The notes under the pieces: model-generated
Database searches by the model: none
Seen by the model: only the letters and a program-made list of their open reading frames with translations
What the model was told of the DNA's origin: nothing
Made by a program: the position numbers and the translations under genes
Shown: piece by piece, positions 34,853 to 45,384 of the stretch
Layout of the letters: every line of letters begins with the position of its first letter
How positions within the stretch are numbered: the stretch's first letter is position 1
Assembly: GCF_020906515.1 (NCBI RefSeq)
Contig: NC_085852.1
Span: 2,294,001 to 2,358,000 of the forward strand
Reading direction: 5' to 3'
Length of the DNA stretch: 64,000 nucleotides
Origin: Vanrija pseudolonga
Taxonomy: Eukaryota > Basidiomycota > Tremellomycetes > Trichosporonales > Trichosporonaceae

Positions 34853-35860
34853 TCATGCCTTGGACCGCTTGATCTTCTCGAGCAGCATGTCCATCCTCGA
34901 GCCCATGTTGGGCTGACCGCGCCTAGCCGAGCCGAGCGCGCCGCGAGGTGCCGAGCTCTTGTCGTGGTGCTTGCTGAATGCGTCGCGCTTCATCGTGCGG
35001 AGGGAGGGGAGGGGCTCGGCCGGCGGCACAGGCTCCGCTGCCGCAGCCTTGCCCTTGCCAAACTTCTTGCCGTCAAACTTGCCATTGCCCTTGCCCTTGC
35101 CCTCCTGGTCGTCCCTCTTGCGAGGCTGCAGCTTGTAGGGGTGCGAGACCTGGCGCTTGAGCTCGGAGCCGGGGGATCGCGATGGGCCCGACGAAGGCGC
35201 GGGGCCGGCACGACTCCTCCGCCGGTCGTCCTCTCCTGGTGCGGGGCCAGCGCGGCTACGCCGCCGGTCGTCGTCGCCCGGTGCGGGTCCAGCGCGGGAA
35301 CGCACCCTCCTGTCGTCTGGCGTCTCGTCCTCGTCCTCGCTGCCAGAGCGGCCGCCGACCGCGTCCTCGTCGTCATCCTCCTCGTCCGAGTCGGAGAAGT
35401 CGTCGTCGCTCTTCGGCACCGCGAATGGGTCATGGCGCTTCGGCTTGGCCGCGCTCTTGCCCTTCGTCTCGGACGAACGCTTCGAGCTCGATGCAGCTGC
35501 TGCTGCTGGTGCCGGCGCGTCGGGGTCGCGCTTCAGTCGTGTAGAGGACATGCCCTCGGCCGCGAGGACCTTGGCGTACTGCTTCTTCACCTTGGCCGCC
35601 TCGATCAGGTTCGCCTTGAGCTTCTGGGCTGGTGGTGTCAGCTCGATCCACAAGACCCCCGAAGCTGAGCCGTGGGACCCTCCAGCGCCGCCGACGCTGT
35701 TCGCGAGCTCCCACTCACCTCGTCCCAGGTAGGCGTCCTTTGGCGCGTGCTTGGGGCCGACCTTGAAGCCGCCTGCTCTTCCTCCTCCATGCCCGCTCGG
35801 CGCCGTCTTCTTTCGTGGTTGCACGCCCGCCTCCTTTTGTTTGCGTGTGATGCGGGGCAT
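34853..35860 (-). CDS. FYV7: rRNA-processing protein Fyv7 (CCDC59-like)
   Basis: Small-subunit processome-associated factor required for 18S rRNA maturation. Exons 35719..35860 and 34853..35628 give 305 residues. Conserved parts: the coiled segment AQKLKANLIEAAKVKKQYAK directly after the splice, and the C-terminal signature RRGQPNMGSRMDMLLEKIKR. Between them is a long disordered, charged insert: a Lys/Ser part, the acidic DDDFSDSDEEDDDEDAV, three tandem 14-residue repeats of DRRRSRAGPAPGED type, and a Gly/Lys-rich basic region. The 90-nt intron has no stop and a length divisible by three, so retention would add 30 residues without breaking the frame; the GTGAGT donor and CCACCAG acceptor favour splicing. 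Confidence 0.85.
   Translation of the reverse strand: MPRITRKQKEAGVQPRKKTAPSGHGGGRAGGFKVGPKHAPKDAYLGRGEWELANSVGGAGGSHGSASGVLWIELTPPAQKLKANLIEAAKVKKQYAKVLAAEGMSSTRLKRDPDAPAPAAAAASSSKRSSETKGKSAAKPKRHDPFAVPKSDDDFSDSDEEDDDEDAVGGRSGSEDEDETPDDRRVRSRAGPAPGDDDRRRSRAGPAPGEDDRRRSRAGPAPSSGPSRSPGSELKRQVSHPYKLQPRKRDDQEGKGKGNGKFDGKKFGKGKAAAAEPVPPAEPLPSLRTMKRDAFSKHHDKSSAPRGALGSARRGQPNMGSRMDMLLEKIKRSKA
35186..35318 (-). repeat. Three tandem 42-bp coding repeats in FYV7
   Basis: Each unit encodes a close variant of DRRRSRAGPAPGED. The repeats differ by a few bases, so they are not a recent perfect expansion. Confidence 0.8.
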
Positions 35861-36219
35861 GATGAGAGTGGAGTGTTGTTGTTGATCAAGTCGAACGAGA
35901 TGTCAATGATGGCTTGCCGCAGAAATATCTGAGAGCGCGCCGTGCCTGAAAACAGAAAATGACGGCGGGAGAATTCTTGCCACCAGCAGCAACAATGGGT
36001 CGTGTGGCCAAGTCCAAATGCGGGTCTTACATCAATCTCGAGCATGCTGCGCTCATTCCCGGGCCTGTAGTGCAAGCCCATACGCGTACCGAATCCAGCT
36101 GTAGCCAGCTACAGCATGTCGCACCCCACGCGCTCTCCAGAAACCATGCATAAGCTCTACATGATACACCAACGTATGCGGCGGCCGGGTCCTCCCCGGC
36201 ACGGATATCTCAACTGGAC
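35861..36219. other. Promoter of FYV7 and 3' flank of eIF4E gene
   Basis: 359 bp. No gene or repeat seen. Confidence 0.45.
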
Positions 36220-37308
36220 TTAAATGACAATCTGGCGGGTTAGCTCGTCAACCTACGGAAGCAACCCACCTTGTTGCGGTTTCCCTTGCGCTCCGAGTCC
36301 TTGTGCGACTCGAAGGTGACCTCGGTCTGGAAGCCGCCCGTGACGAGCTTCTGGTCGAGGTCGTAGCTGAGGACCGAGACCTTGAAGTGGCGGCCAATGG
36401 TCATGATGCGCTTCATCAAGGCGTCCGTCTCGGGGGCATTGACATCGGGAGCGTCGCGCGTCCAGATGGAGATACGGTAGCTGGTGGGTCAGCTGAGTAC
36501 GTCGAGCAACAGGGTCCATAGCTTGACTCACAATCCTGGCCTGGACGAGACGATGACACCGGTGACGAGGTCCGAGTTCTCGGGAACCGAGCCGTCCAAG
36601 GGAGTCTCGAAAGTCTCGCCGATGGCAGCGAGCATCTGGCGGCGTTAATACAGCTGTTTCCCTTCGGTGTCCACAGCCGCACAGCCCCACACCCCACTCA
36701 CAGTGTACAGCCAAGCCTTGTCAATGGTCGCCTTGGACTTGTCACGGGGCACCTGGATGGCCCACTTGCCACCGTTCTTGTTCTGAGGGTCCTCCCAAGC
36801 GGGGATGATACCGTTCTTGAACAGGTAGTAGTTGGCCTTGCCTGGCAATTGGCTGGGCGAGACAATGTTGTGGTAGACACCCCAGAACTCCTCCACAGAG
36901 TCAAACTCGATGACCTTGCGGATGTCATCGAGCCATCCTCCCGAGTGGCCACCGGGGGCAGTGAGCGACGTCTGCGGCGTCTTTGGGAGCGCCTTTGATT
37001 GAGGCGAGTCAAAGTAGAGGGTCCACTTGGACGACAGGGGGTGCTGAGGGGGTGAGCTCCACTCCGATGTCCCAAGCTCCACCTACCTTGATGTTGAAGC
37101 GGCGGGCGTCGTGGAAGATGGTCTTGGGGGATCCGTCGTCCTCCTCCTCCTTGATCTCGCCTTCCTCGAGCTCCTCCTCGTCCTTCTTCTCAGCGTCCTC
37201 CGTCTTGGGCTCGTCGGAGATGGAGGCGGCGGCAAGGGCCTCGGTGAGCGTCTTCTCATTCGCAGCCGCGGCGGATGCGGGGACCGAGGTCGCGGTAGCG
37301 GTCGCCAT
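36220..37308 (-). CDS. CDC33: Translation initiation factor eIF4E (cap-binding protein)
   Basis: Binds the mRNA 5' cap and recruits eIF4G. Exons 37087..37308, 36702..37043, 36532..36635, 36270..36480 and 36220..36231 give 296 residues. The N-terminal ~75 residues are an acidic extension (KKDEEELEEGEIKEEEDDGS). The core has the spaced tryptophans: HPLSSKWTLYFDSP, SVEEFWGVYHNI, IPAWEDPQNKNGGKWAIQVP, and GFYRISIWTRDA; the cap-stacking pair is expected in SVEEFW and AWED. The last exon is 12 nt, giving a C-terminus NRNKIVI similar to the family's KNRFVV-type end; reading through instead would end NKVGCFRRLTS. Divergent from TFB3 with a 589-bp shared promoter. Confidence 0.94.
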
Positions 37309-37897
37309 TGTGAATTAGGGGCGGGTGGAGCAGGTGGTGTAGGTTATGTCACGATCTCTGTCGGGGCGGTCGTCGTCGACTCTGAGGGATCGCCGGGGCT
37401 ATCGGTCGGTGGATCCAGCCGATACTTTTGAATTCGATGTACGCAGAAGATTCGCTCTACGTGACTGCGTCGCTGTCTAATTGCAATGTGTTTGACAGCA
37501 CAAGAGTGTGTTGAGAGTTGTGGAGATGGTCGACCTCGAAGAAGTCGCTTGACGCAAGCAGCGGCAAGCCCAAGTCACGATGAAAGAGGAGTTTTCCACT
37601 CATTGTGACCACGTGGAAAAATAAATGACGTGGATAAATTGATACCGACCGATACCGGATGAGATGGCTCGAAGTCGACGTCACAATACAAGTGCGAACT
37701 GCATCTCGATTGTTGCTGACAACTCTCGACATTGTACAATATCATCGCAAGAAACACCTACAACACTGTAACTGTCACAAGGGGGATATCCTGTGACTCT
37801 GTTGGGCTCGCCAGCCATCAGTGACCACGATACCAGGTTGCAAACGCCACACGAAACTCCTTCCTTCCTTCCTTCCTGCCTCCTTCCTCGCCTCACC
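37309..37897. promoter_or_regulatory. Divergent promoter, eIF4E (-) / TFB3 (+)
   Basis: 589 bp between start codons. Has a CACGTG E-box at 37610-37615 beside GGAAAAATAAATGACGTGG, an AT-rich centre unlike the flanking coding DNA, and a (CTTC)n tract at 37858-37880 just before the TFB3 start. Confidence 0.5.
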
Positions 37898-39254
37898 ATG
37901 TCAGCACGACCACCAGTAGCTAGGAGGCCTCTCAACGCCGTAAGGCGGCCAGGAGCCCCACCAGGAGGCAGTGGAGTCCGGCGACCGGCGGTCCCAGGGG
38001 GCAGCGGGCAGGGCTCTCGCCCCGGCGCGAGCTCTGGTGTTGTCACAAGTCGAGGGAATGAAGAGGGGTTTCTCTACATGGCTGGTGTGCAAGATGCTAG
38101 TAAACGGGTGACGGAGTACCGTGTGAGTAGTGTATTGCGGCTCGGGTCATCATATGCGAGTTAGCCGTGCACTGCTAACTCTCTAGACGGACGAGGATAC
38201 CTGCCCGATCTGCCACACGGACCGACAGTTCGACAAGAACCTCCGCCTCTTGGTGTCGCCATGCTACCACAAGATGTGAGTTGCCTCTGGTGGTACATCA
38301 ACTTACAATCCAGGTGCGAGTCGTGTATCGACCGGTTGTTCAGTCTCGGCCCAGCGCCCTGCCCGCAGTGCCAGAAGGTGCTGAGGACGTCCAACTTTCG
38401 GCACCAGACCTTCGAGGACCTCAAGGTTGAGAAGGAGATAAGTGTGCGGCGGCGAATGGCAGAGAAGTGAGCTAGTACGATTTAGGCAGCAAGCTAACCA
38501 CCCAGTTTTAATAAACGCGCCGACGACTTCCCCACAAGAAAGGAATACGACGACTACCTGGAGGAAGTGGAGGACATGAGTGAGTCACCGACTCCCGGAT
38601 CGGGCGAGACTAACTTTCCCAGCGTTCAATCTGCTCAACGACGTCGATGTCGCCGCGACCGAGGCGAAAATCGCGGCCTACGCACGAGACAATGCCGGTC
38701 TGATCGCGACGAACCAACACAAGGCGGCGATGGAGAAATTGTCCCAGACAGAGCGGGACGACATTGAGCGGCGCGCGCGTGCCGAGCGGATGCGCATGAT
38801 CGAGGAGGCAGAACGCGTCGAGGCGGCCGAGGAGGCGCGCGCGCGCTCGTCGGCAGTGGACGCGCTCTCGCGCGGGGGCAACGAGGACGCGAGTGCCATA
38901 ATGAACGCGTACCATAAGGCCAAGGAGTCGCGTGCCGCCGCGCTCGCGGCCACTGTCCCGCCTTCCTTGGCCGCACTGTACGCCAACACGGAGGGCGACA
39001 CGGCCCACGCTCCCACGAGCCCAAGCTATGCTGGCCCGTACGTCGCGATCCCGTACTCGGACCCCGAGAAGGCCGAGTACACGGATTGGTACAAAGCCAA
39101 GGACTCGTACGTCGACGGCCGGTCCGGCGTCATCTGGGCCAAGGAGGACCGCGAGGGCAAGGTCCGCGGCGGAGGGTGGGACCTGCAGCTCTTCTGGGAG
39201 GTGGAGGTGCGCACTGCGGTTGAGGCGCTGTCGATTGAGCCGTTGCGCGATTAG
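37898..39254 (+). CDS. TFB3: TFIIH/CAK assembly subunit Tfb3 (MAT1)
   Basis: Links the CDK-activating kinase to core TFIIH in transcription and repair. Exons 37898..38122, 38187..38275, 38314..38466, 38506..38579 and 38623..39254 give 390 residues. A C3HC4 RING lies at residues ~80-130: CPICHTDRQFDKNLRLLV, SPCYHKMCESCIDRLF, and CPQCQKVLR, followed by the family's conserved FEDLKVEKEI and RKEYDDYLEEVEDMTFNLLN helix. The central part is a long charged helix rich in Glu/Arg/Ala. The N-terminus (residues 1-55) is basic and Pro/Gly/Arg-rich, longer than in yeast. Splice junctions inside the RING keep all zinc ligands. Confidence 0.95.
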
Positions 39255-39518
39255 GAGAGACATAACACTGCATTCATAGACCATGTACTCATATGACGTT
39301 CCGCGGCGTGGAGCAGGCTGACTAACTACTGGCAGCTTTTCGCTAACCACCGACCACCCTCCTTTGCGGAAACACGTCATGCATGGAATATTGTTCTATC
39401 AGGGTAAGAATCCACTGTCCATCTCAAGATTGGCAGCCATCCGAAGGGGAGATCTAGACATGATGGCGCCTTTGTCTAAGCGGCACGTAGGCCGCAGTGT
39501 GATAAGCGTTCAAGCCGC

Positions 39519-41351
39519 TTAGAAGGCAATGGCCATGCCGCTGGCAATGCCGGCGGCAGCGACGGCACCCCAGGCGAGGTAGCCAATCGACGTGTCGAGG
39601 ACGGGGCGGGCCCAGGAGGGCTTGCTCGACGAAGAGGGGGAGGCCGAGCCGCCCGAGCCCGAGGCGCCGCCCGCACCGCTCGACCCGCTGGGGGCAGCGC
39701 CACCGGTGGTCGAGTTTCCGCCAGCGGCAGCGCCCTGCGAGCCGCCGGGGGATGAGTGCGACTGGCCGGCCGACGTGGGGTTGGTCTCGAACGAGGCATT
39801 GGAGAAGACGTTGACGTAGTTGATCTCGAAGTAGGCATTTTTGTAGGTCGCCGAGGCGTCGTTGATCACGTACTGCGTGTAGCAGGTGTTGGTGCCGGTC
39901 AGCGGGGGGCAGGTCTGCTCGAGGGTCGAGGCGACGCCGGCCCACGAGCCACAGAGCGTCGTGGTGAGCGTGATGGTCTGGGCGGAGAGCGAGTTCTTGA
40001 GGTCGCAAGTCGACGAGTCGTACCACGCGACGGGGGTGCCAAACGCGCTCGTGTCAATGGTCTTGGCGTCGGCGGTGAGCGAGGCGGGGACGTTGGCGCG
40101 CGAGAAGAACCAGATCTTGATGAAGGCGTCGGTCCACTCGGTCACGAAGACACCGCCACCCGCAGCGGCGAACCCGGCGCCGTACGAGTTCTCGCTCGGG
40201 TCGGTGACGACACAGCCGGCGTCGTAGTTGGCGCCAATCGTGCAGTTGTCAAATCCGGGCGTGCCGGTGAACTGCGACTTGGACTGGGTGCAGATCTGGC
40301 CTGTGTGCAGCGCGATCTGGTTCTTGGTCTGCTGGTTGATGCCCTCGACAATGTCGATTTCACCGCCTGCGCGTGGGCGTTAGCGGCTGCGCAGCTACGC
40401 CTACGCCGCAGCACACCACTCACCATGCGGCCAGTTGGCACCCTGCGTCCAGAAGGCAGGCCACACCGAGCACCCGTAGGGCATGTGCGTGGCATCGAAC
40501 ACGATGACCGTGTTGGCATTGTACGCCTTCTTGGAGAAGAGGGTCGGCGCGTAACGCTTCTCGTTGTAGGGCACAAAAGTCGTGTTGTCGACTGAGCGAG
40601 CCGGGTCAGCAAAAGGAAGCTCAAGCTCAATGCGGTCAAGTGGCGCGCTCGGCGGGCAACTAGCCCGCGGAGAAACTAGCCGCGCGCGGCGCGGTCGCTC
40701 GCGCGTCCAAGTCAAACACGACACGCACCCTTCAGGACGAAACGGCCCGCGTCGTTGAGGTAGAGGAGGGACGTGTTCTGCGGGGTGGCCCAGAAGACGT
40801 CGCCGCTGAGGGTGGTCAGTGGGTGTGCGCTGGGGATGGGACGACGAGCTGCTGAGGTTCCGGCGAGTCCGTGGGCCACGGGCTTGCGGCGACGGGCAGC
40901 GCGTCGCGCCCACGGGCTGCCGGCCTCAGTCAGCCCGCCAAAGCAACTCACTTGGTCGTGTTGTCATAAGTCGAGACGGGGAAGTTCCAGCCGTCGCTGC
41001 GGCGCGTCAGCAGAGCACGGTTGGTGCGGTGCGGGCAGCGCGGAGAGGGAGGGGTTCCGTCGTGCCGTCGTAACACGATGCACGCGGGTCAAGGCGGCGG
41101 CAGCGACGACCGCGCGCCGGCATCACACGCCGAGCACGCGCCGCGCCGCGCCGAGATTGCTGAGCGCACGGCCCGACGCCGCCGCGGCGCCTTCCTTCCT
41201 CCCCTCCCCTCCGCTCGGCCCTCCGCTCGCCGCCAGAGCCGACTCACAGGAAATTCGCGCCCTTCATCGAGTCGAGGATGGGGTAGGTTCCGGCCTGGAC
41301 GAGGGCGGGGAGGAGCGCCGCGAGGGCGGTGAGCGTGGTGGCCGTCTTCAT
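39519..41351 (-). CDS. Secreted GH16 glycosidase with Ser-rich tail and GPI-type C-terminus
   Basis: Cell-wall or extracellular beta-glucan-active enzyme of the GH16 laminarinase-like branch. Exons 41248..41351, 40952..40996, 40729..40805, 40424..40591 and 39519..40366 give 413 residues. Signal peptide MKTATTLTALAALLPALVQA. The catalytic signature GEIDIVEGINQ supplies the two glutamates and the aspartate, preceded by VWPAFWTQGANWPHG, typical of the fungal family. After the catalytic domain comes a Ser/Gly-rich linker (GGNSTTGGAAPSGSSGAGG) and a hydrophobic end LAWGAVAAAGIASGMAIAF that looks like a GPI-attachment signal. The first intron is 251 nt, unusually long here. Precise glycan not determinable. 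Confidence 0.9.
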
Positions 41352-42255
41352 GTTGTGTACGGAAGGAGTGTGATGGGGAGTAGTCAAAGTCGGGAGATAA
41401 ACACAAAATCAAGACTAGTGTTGGTTCGTTGACTGGTTGGCGGCGAGCGAGCGAGGCGGGTGGTGTGTGCACAGTCAGTCTGTCGTCGACGAGGCGCTGC
41501 TACTGCGAGATGGAAAAAGAACGAGCGTAGGAATCAAGATGGTGGAGAAGTTGTCGTCGTCCAAGGCGCAGCAATGCATAGCAAAGTATAGCCACCTAGA
41601 GACAGCAGACAGAGTTGCGCGCACCCCCGCCGGCGCGGCGCCGGGCGGGCGGGCAGTGACGCGCGCCGCGCGCGCCGGCGGTCGCCCGCTTGGCTGGCCT
41701 TTTTTCGTGTCAACAACCAACCGTGGCGTCCCTGTATGCGGTGTCTGCCGGCGAACGACGTCGCTGCCCGCAGCTGCCTGCCTGCGTGCGTGAGAGCGGA
41801 GGGGGTCGCGCGAGCAGCGAGCAGATGCATGCATACCGCGGCCGTCGTCGTCTTGGCTGGACATCGTGCAGAGCATAGCTCGCAGTGTTCGCTGCCTGCC
41901 ATGCATCCACGCAACAACCCCCGCGCCGCGCCGCGCCGCGCCGTGCCTCCTTGTTGTTTTGTTTCGGACTCCAGCGCCGAGCCGAAACGTCGCCCACCCG
42001 ACGACTTTCCAAGTGGCAGCCAAGACCAGCGTTTGCATCACCGCCAAGCGGGCAGCGACGGACGCGCCCTGACGCAGATCCATCACAGCCAGCCAGCCAG
42101 CCAGACCTGGGGGTCGATCCATCACCGCCTCCCTCCCTCTGCTCGCGGAATGCATAGACACCGTGTCAGCTACTGCGCACGCATGAGTCATCCCGTCCAC
42201 TGCAACATTAACATATACATGACATGTATTATACGACATAGCCCTAGTCACGTCC
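41352..42255. other. Intergenic region, GH16 promoter and 3' flank of coiled-coil gene
   Basis: About 900 bp. CGCGCCGCGC runs near 41640-41680 and 41925-41945 and an (AGCC)n tract at 42087-42103. No gene seen. Confidence 0.5.
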
Positions 42256-44907
42256 TCATGCCCCGTCGCCGCGCGCCGGTGGTGTCGTGGCCGGCGGAGT
42301 CGTCCGGGGCGAGGTGAACGGTGCGGCAGTGGGCGAGAGGGGAGGGAACGCCGTCCCAGGCTGCTGCTGCGGCACCGGCGAGCCCTTCTGGCTCGACGTC
42401 GATGCCGTGCGCGGCTTGCCGCTGCCGATCGGGGCGGGGCCCGGGCCAGCGAGCACCTGGCTGGTCGGCGCGAGCACTGCGCGCGTCACGATCGACGCCA
42501 GGCTCGGGCCGGTCGCGCCGGCTGCTGGGCGCACCGCTGGGGCGGTGGTAGGCAGAGGCGGGAACGCCGGCTGCGACAGCGGCGACTTGGCGCCTGCGCC
42601 GCCAACCGGCGAGGCCGGTGCCGCCTGCGCTGCCTGCTCGGCGAGCACGGACGGCGGTGGGTGGAAGTTTGGCGTCGGCCTCGGGCGCACATTGTTGGGG
42701 AGGTAGATCCTATGCTGGAGGTGTGGTGGCATCAGTGCCGTGTGCAGCGCCGAGTCGGCCGCGGTTGTCGAGTTGACAGGCGAGCTACTCGCCGCAGAGG
42801 GGAGGAACGGCACGGCAGCCGGGTTCGTGCCCGACCCAGAGGGCCCGCGACCGAGGGCTGGAGAGCCTCCACCTACAGCAGCCTTTGGCAGTGGAGGGTT
42901 CCAGTTTGAGGATGAGGCCCCACCAGGGAAGAACTGCCCCGGCGGTGCCGCGGCTGGTGGCCGGCCGCCAGAAGGGAATCGATGCTGGAATCCGCCGCGA
43001 GGGCGGAACGAGGGGCCAGTGTACCCCGCGTTCAGATTGGTCAAGGAAGGCCGGTTGGATAACGGCCGGTTGTCGAACTGGTTGTTGTAGTCGCCTGGAA
43101 CCGCAGCGTGCGGCTGGTGCCAGCCGGGATAATAGCCCTGCCGGCGCAGAGACCGCTCCTCCTCTGCCCGCCGGTCGAGCTCCTCGCGCTGCCTCTCGAG
43201 ATCCTCTAGGCGCTTCTGCAGTTCGCACTTTTCGGCCTCCTTCTTCTCCTTCTTGGCGCGCAGCTTGTCAATCTTGGCGGTGATGTCGGCCAGCTTCTTG
43301 TCCTCTTCCGCACGGCTCTTCTTGTCCGCTTCCCGTGCGTCCTCTTCCACCTGCTTGACCGTCTTCCACTCGCCGCGCACACCCTCGACCTCGGCTGTGA
43401 CGACGGCGAGCTTGGCTTCGAGCTCGGGCAGGCCGTTGCGAATGTCGGCTGCCTCCTCATTGGTCGTCTCGGCGGCGGCCCAGCCCTGCTTGACCTGCTC
43501 CTGCAGCGCAAGATACTTTTGCTTGTTGCGCTGGTCGTTGCTGCCGGCCTTCTCGTTGCTCTTCTTCATCGACTCGATCTCGGTTCGCAGCGAGGCCTCG
43601 GAGCGCTGGGCCGTCTTTCGCGCCTCCTTGATCTGGAGCTGGAAGTGCTCTCGCTCGGCGTGAGCGGCAGCGATAAGGTGTCGTGTCTGCGCCGTCTGGG
43701 CGTCATGGGGGCTGAGAATGGAGGTCGGGACAACATGGCCATCCGACGTCGGGGGCGGTGTCCTGCCGGGCGACGATGGAGGTTCAGGCAGCAGTGACGA
43801 CCCCAGGGGTGATGGGCCTGGAGGCGCCGTGTTGACCGAGTTGGATCTGGATCTTGGTCTTGATCTGGACCGCAGCGAGTTGGCTCTCGAGCGCGCATGA
43901 AGTGTAGAGTTGGACGGCGATACTGGCGGGATAAGGATGGCGTTCGACACAGGTACTGTGTATGTCAGCACCGTCCCCAAGCCCAGGCACTCACCAAGCT
44001 CCTTGGCCTCGCTGACCAGCCCGACAATCTGCAGCTCAATCTCGTGCTCCTTGGACGGATCCAAGTCGTACACGACGACGACAGCGCGCTCGCGGTCCCA
44101 GCGCGGCTGTTTCTCGTGGGCGGCGGCGTGGCTCCTCGTCGGCCTGGTATGCGGCCGGTGGGCATCGCTCGCGCCAGCCGACTGTCGGTGTCCTCGTCGC
44201 CGGCGCGCGACCGTCGCCACGCCGGGCACATTCGACTCGTCCTCGTCGTTGCCGGCATGCTCCCAGTCGTCCTCCCAGTCGCCGTCCTCGTCCTCGCCGT
44301 CGCCGTTCGTACCTGCGCCAAACCCGTCCTCGTCGTCTGCGTCGTCGCTCACATGCGCCACGATGCGCGACCACGGCATGCCGTCCACGGTGATCACGAC
44401 ACCGTGGCTGAGCATGTCCTTGAACGTCTGGCCGTCGGCGAGCATCGAGCTGAAGGGGTACGCGCCGGGGATGAAGCCGTGCGGGCCGGCCCCGTCCTCG
44501 TCGCCGTCGTCCCCGCCGTCTTCGCTATCTGCGCCGTGGGGCACGTTCAGGTTCCCGCCCGACGCGCCGCCACCGCGTTTCTTCTTCTTCTTCTTGCCGC
44601 TCGAGTTGGCATGGGACGACGAGCCAGCGTGTCCGTGGTGCGAGTGCGAGTGCGACTGGTGATGTGATAGCGAGTGAACGACGTGCTGTGCCGGCGCATG
44701 ATGATGGTTTGCTGATCCTGATGGGCTCGCGCTGTTGCCTGGTGGGGAACGCGTGAGGGCGAGCGTGACCGAGGTCGGTGCGAGCTCCAAGATTGCGATG
44801 GAGAGGGGTCGAGTATGAGGGGAGACCGAGTGCCATTGGGCTGATGAAGGCGACATGCTTGCGCGTCGAGCGTGAGGGTCGTCGTCCTTCTTTTGAGAAG
44901 CAGGCAA
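42256..44907 (-). CDS. Large low-complexity protein with central coiled coil, unknown function
   Basis: Exons 43995..44907 and 42256..43955 (39-nt intron without stop, so it could also be retained in frame) give ~870 residues. N-terminus: His/Ser-rich patch (HHQSHSHSHHGHAGSSSHAN), a poly-Lys run GKKKKKKRGGG, an acidic stretch, and an ordered block DMLSHGVVITVDGMPWSRIV. A conserved-looking strand pair ERAVVVVYDLDPSKEHEIEL follows. Residues ~400-590 form a long coiled coil (HLIAAAHAEREHFQLQIKEA through KRLEDLERQREELDRRAEEE). The C-terminal third is Pro/Ala/Gly-rich and disordered. The overall plan recalls cytoskeletal or RNP scaffold proteins, but I cannot assign a family. Confidence 0.8.
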   Translation of the reverse strand: MPASQKKDDDPHARRASMSPSSAQWHSVSPHTRPLSIAILELAPTSVTLALTRSPPGNSASPSGSANHHHAPAQHVVHSLSHHQSHSHSHHGHAGSSSHANSSGKKKKKKRGGGASGGNLNVPHGADSEDGGDDGDEDGAGPHGFIPGAYPFSSMLADGQTFKDMLSHGVVITVDGMPWSRIVAHVSDDADDEDGFGAGTNGDGEDEDGDWEDDWEHAGNDEDESNVPGVATVARRRRGHRQSAGASDAHRPHTRPTRSHAAAHEKQPRWDRERAVVVVYDLDPSKEHEIELQIVGLVSEAKELGECLGLGTVLTYTVPVSNAILIPPVSPSNSTLHARSRANSLRSRSRPRSRSNSVNTAPPGPSPLGSSLLPEPPSSPGRTPPPTSDGHVVPTSILSPHDAQTAQTRHLIAAAHAEREHFQLQIKEARKTAQRSEASLRTEIESMKKSNEKAGSNDQRNKQKYLALQEQVKQGWAAAETTNEEAADIRNGLPELEAKLAVVTAEVEGVRGEWKTVKQVEEDAREADKKSRAEEDKKLADITAKIDKLRAKKEKKEAEKCELQKRLEDLERQREELDRRAEEERSLRRQGYYPGWHQPHAAVPGDYNNQFDNRPLSNRPSLTNLNAGYTGPSFRPRGGFQHRFPSGGRPPAAAPPGQFFPGGASSSNWNPPLPKAAVGGGSPALGRGPSGSGTNPAAVPFLPSAASSSPVNSTTAADSALHTALMPPHLQHRIYLPNNVRPRPTPNFHPPPSVLAEQAAQAAPASPVGGAGAKSPLSQPAFPPLPTTAPAVRPAAGATGPSLASIVTRAVLAPTSQVLAGPGPAPIGSGKPRTASTSSQKGSPVPQQQPGTAFPPLSPTAAPFTSPRTTPPATTPPARGDGA

Positions 44908-45384
44908 TGCAATGCAAGGGGAGAGGGGGAGGGGAGTGCGGTCTGTTCGTCAAAGTCAAAGTAGTGATGGTGGTCAATTGCGGGTTTCAAAGTGCGTCGA
45001 CGACGTTTGTGCAAGCAGTCAGTCGGCAAGCTGCTAAGTCGGCGCTCGGGCAGACCGATGACTTAACGGGATCAAATTATTGAAACGATCGATCCAACTT
45101 TGTTGGAGCGGAGATGACACTCCGCTCCACGTGGACCACGTGCCACTCCGCTGGCTGACGTAGCAATACGTCCTGTATTGGTGGGTGGGCTTGAGAGGCT
45201 CGGCGATCGCTCCTCCTGGCCTCCTGCAGCCATCACCGACGGCCAGGCGATACACAGTGCTCGCCCCCTCCCTCCTCCTCCTCCTTCTTGCATGCATGCA
45301 TATCGTGGGCACACAACTACAGGTACACGCCCACGGGCTTCCATTCCTTCTTTCGACTGTTTTTCAACAATAGCTCTGATGTGA
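44908..45384. promoter_or_regulatory. Promoter of the coiled-coil gene and 3' flank of FUN14 gene
   Basis: 477 bp. Two CACGTG sites three bases apart (45128-45133, 45137-45142) inside CTCCACGTGGACCACGTGCC, close to a TGACGTA element. Upstream on the same strand is the end of the FUN14 gene. Confidence 0.4.
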
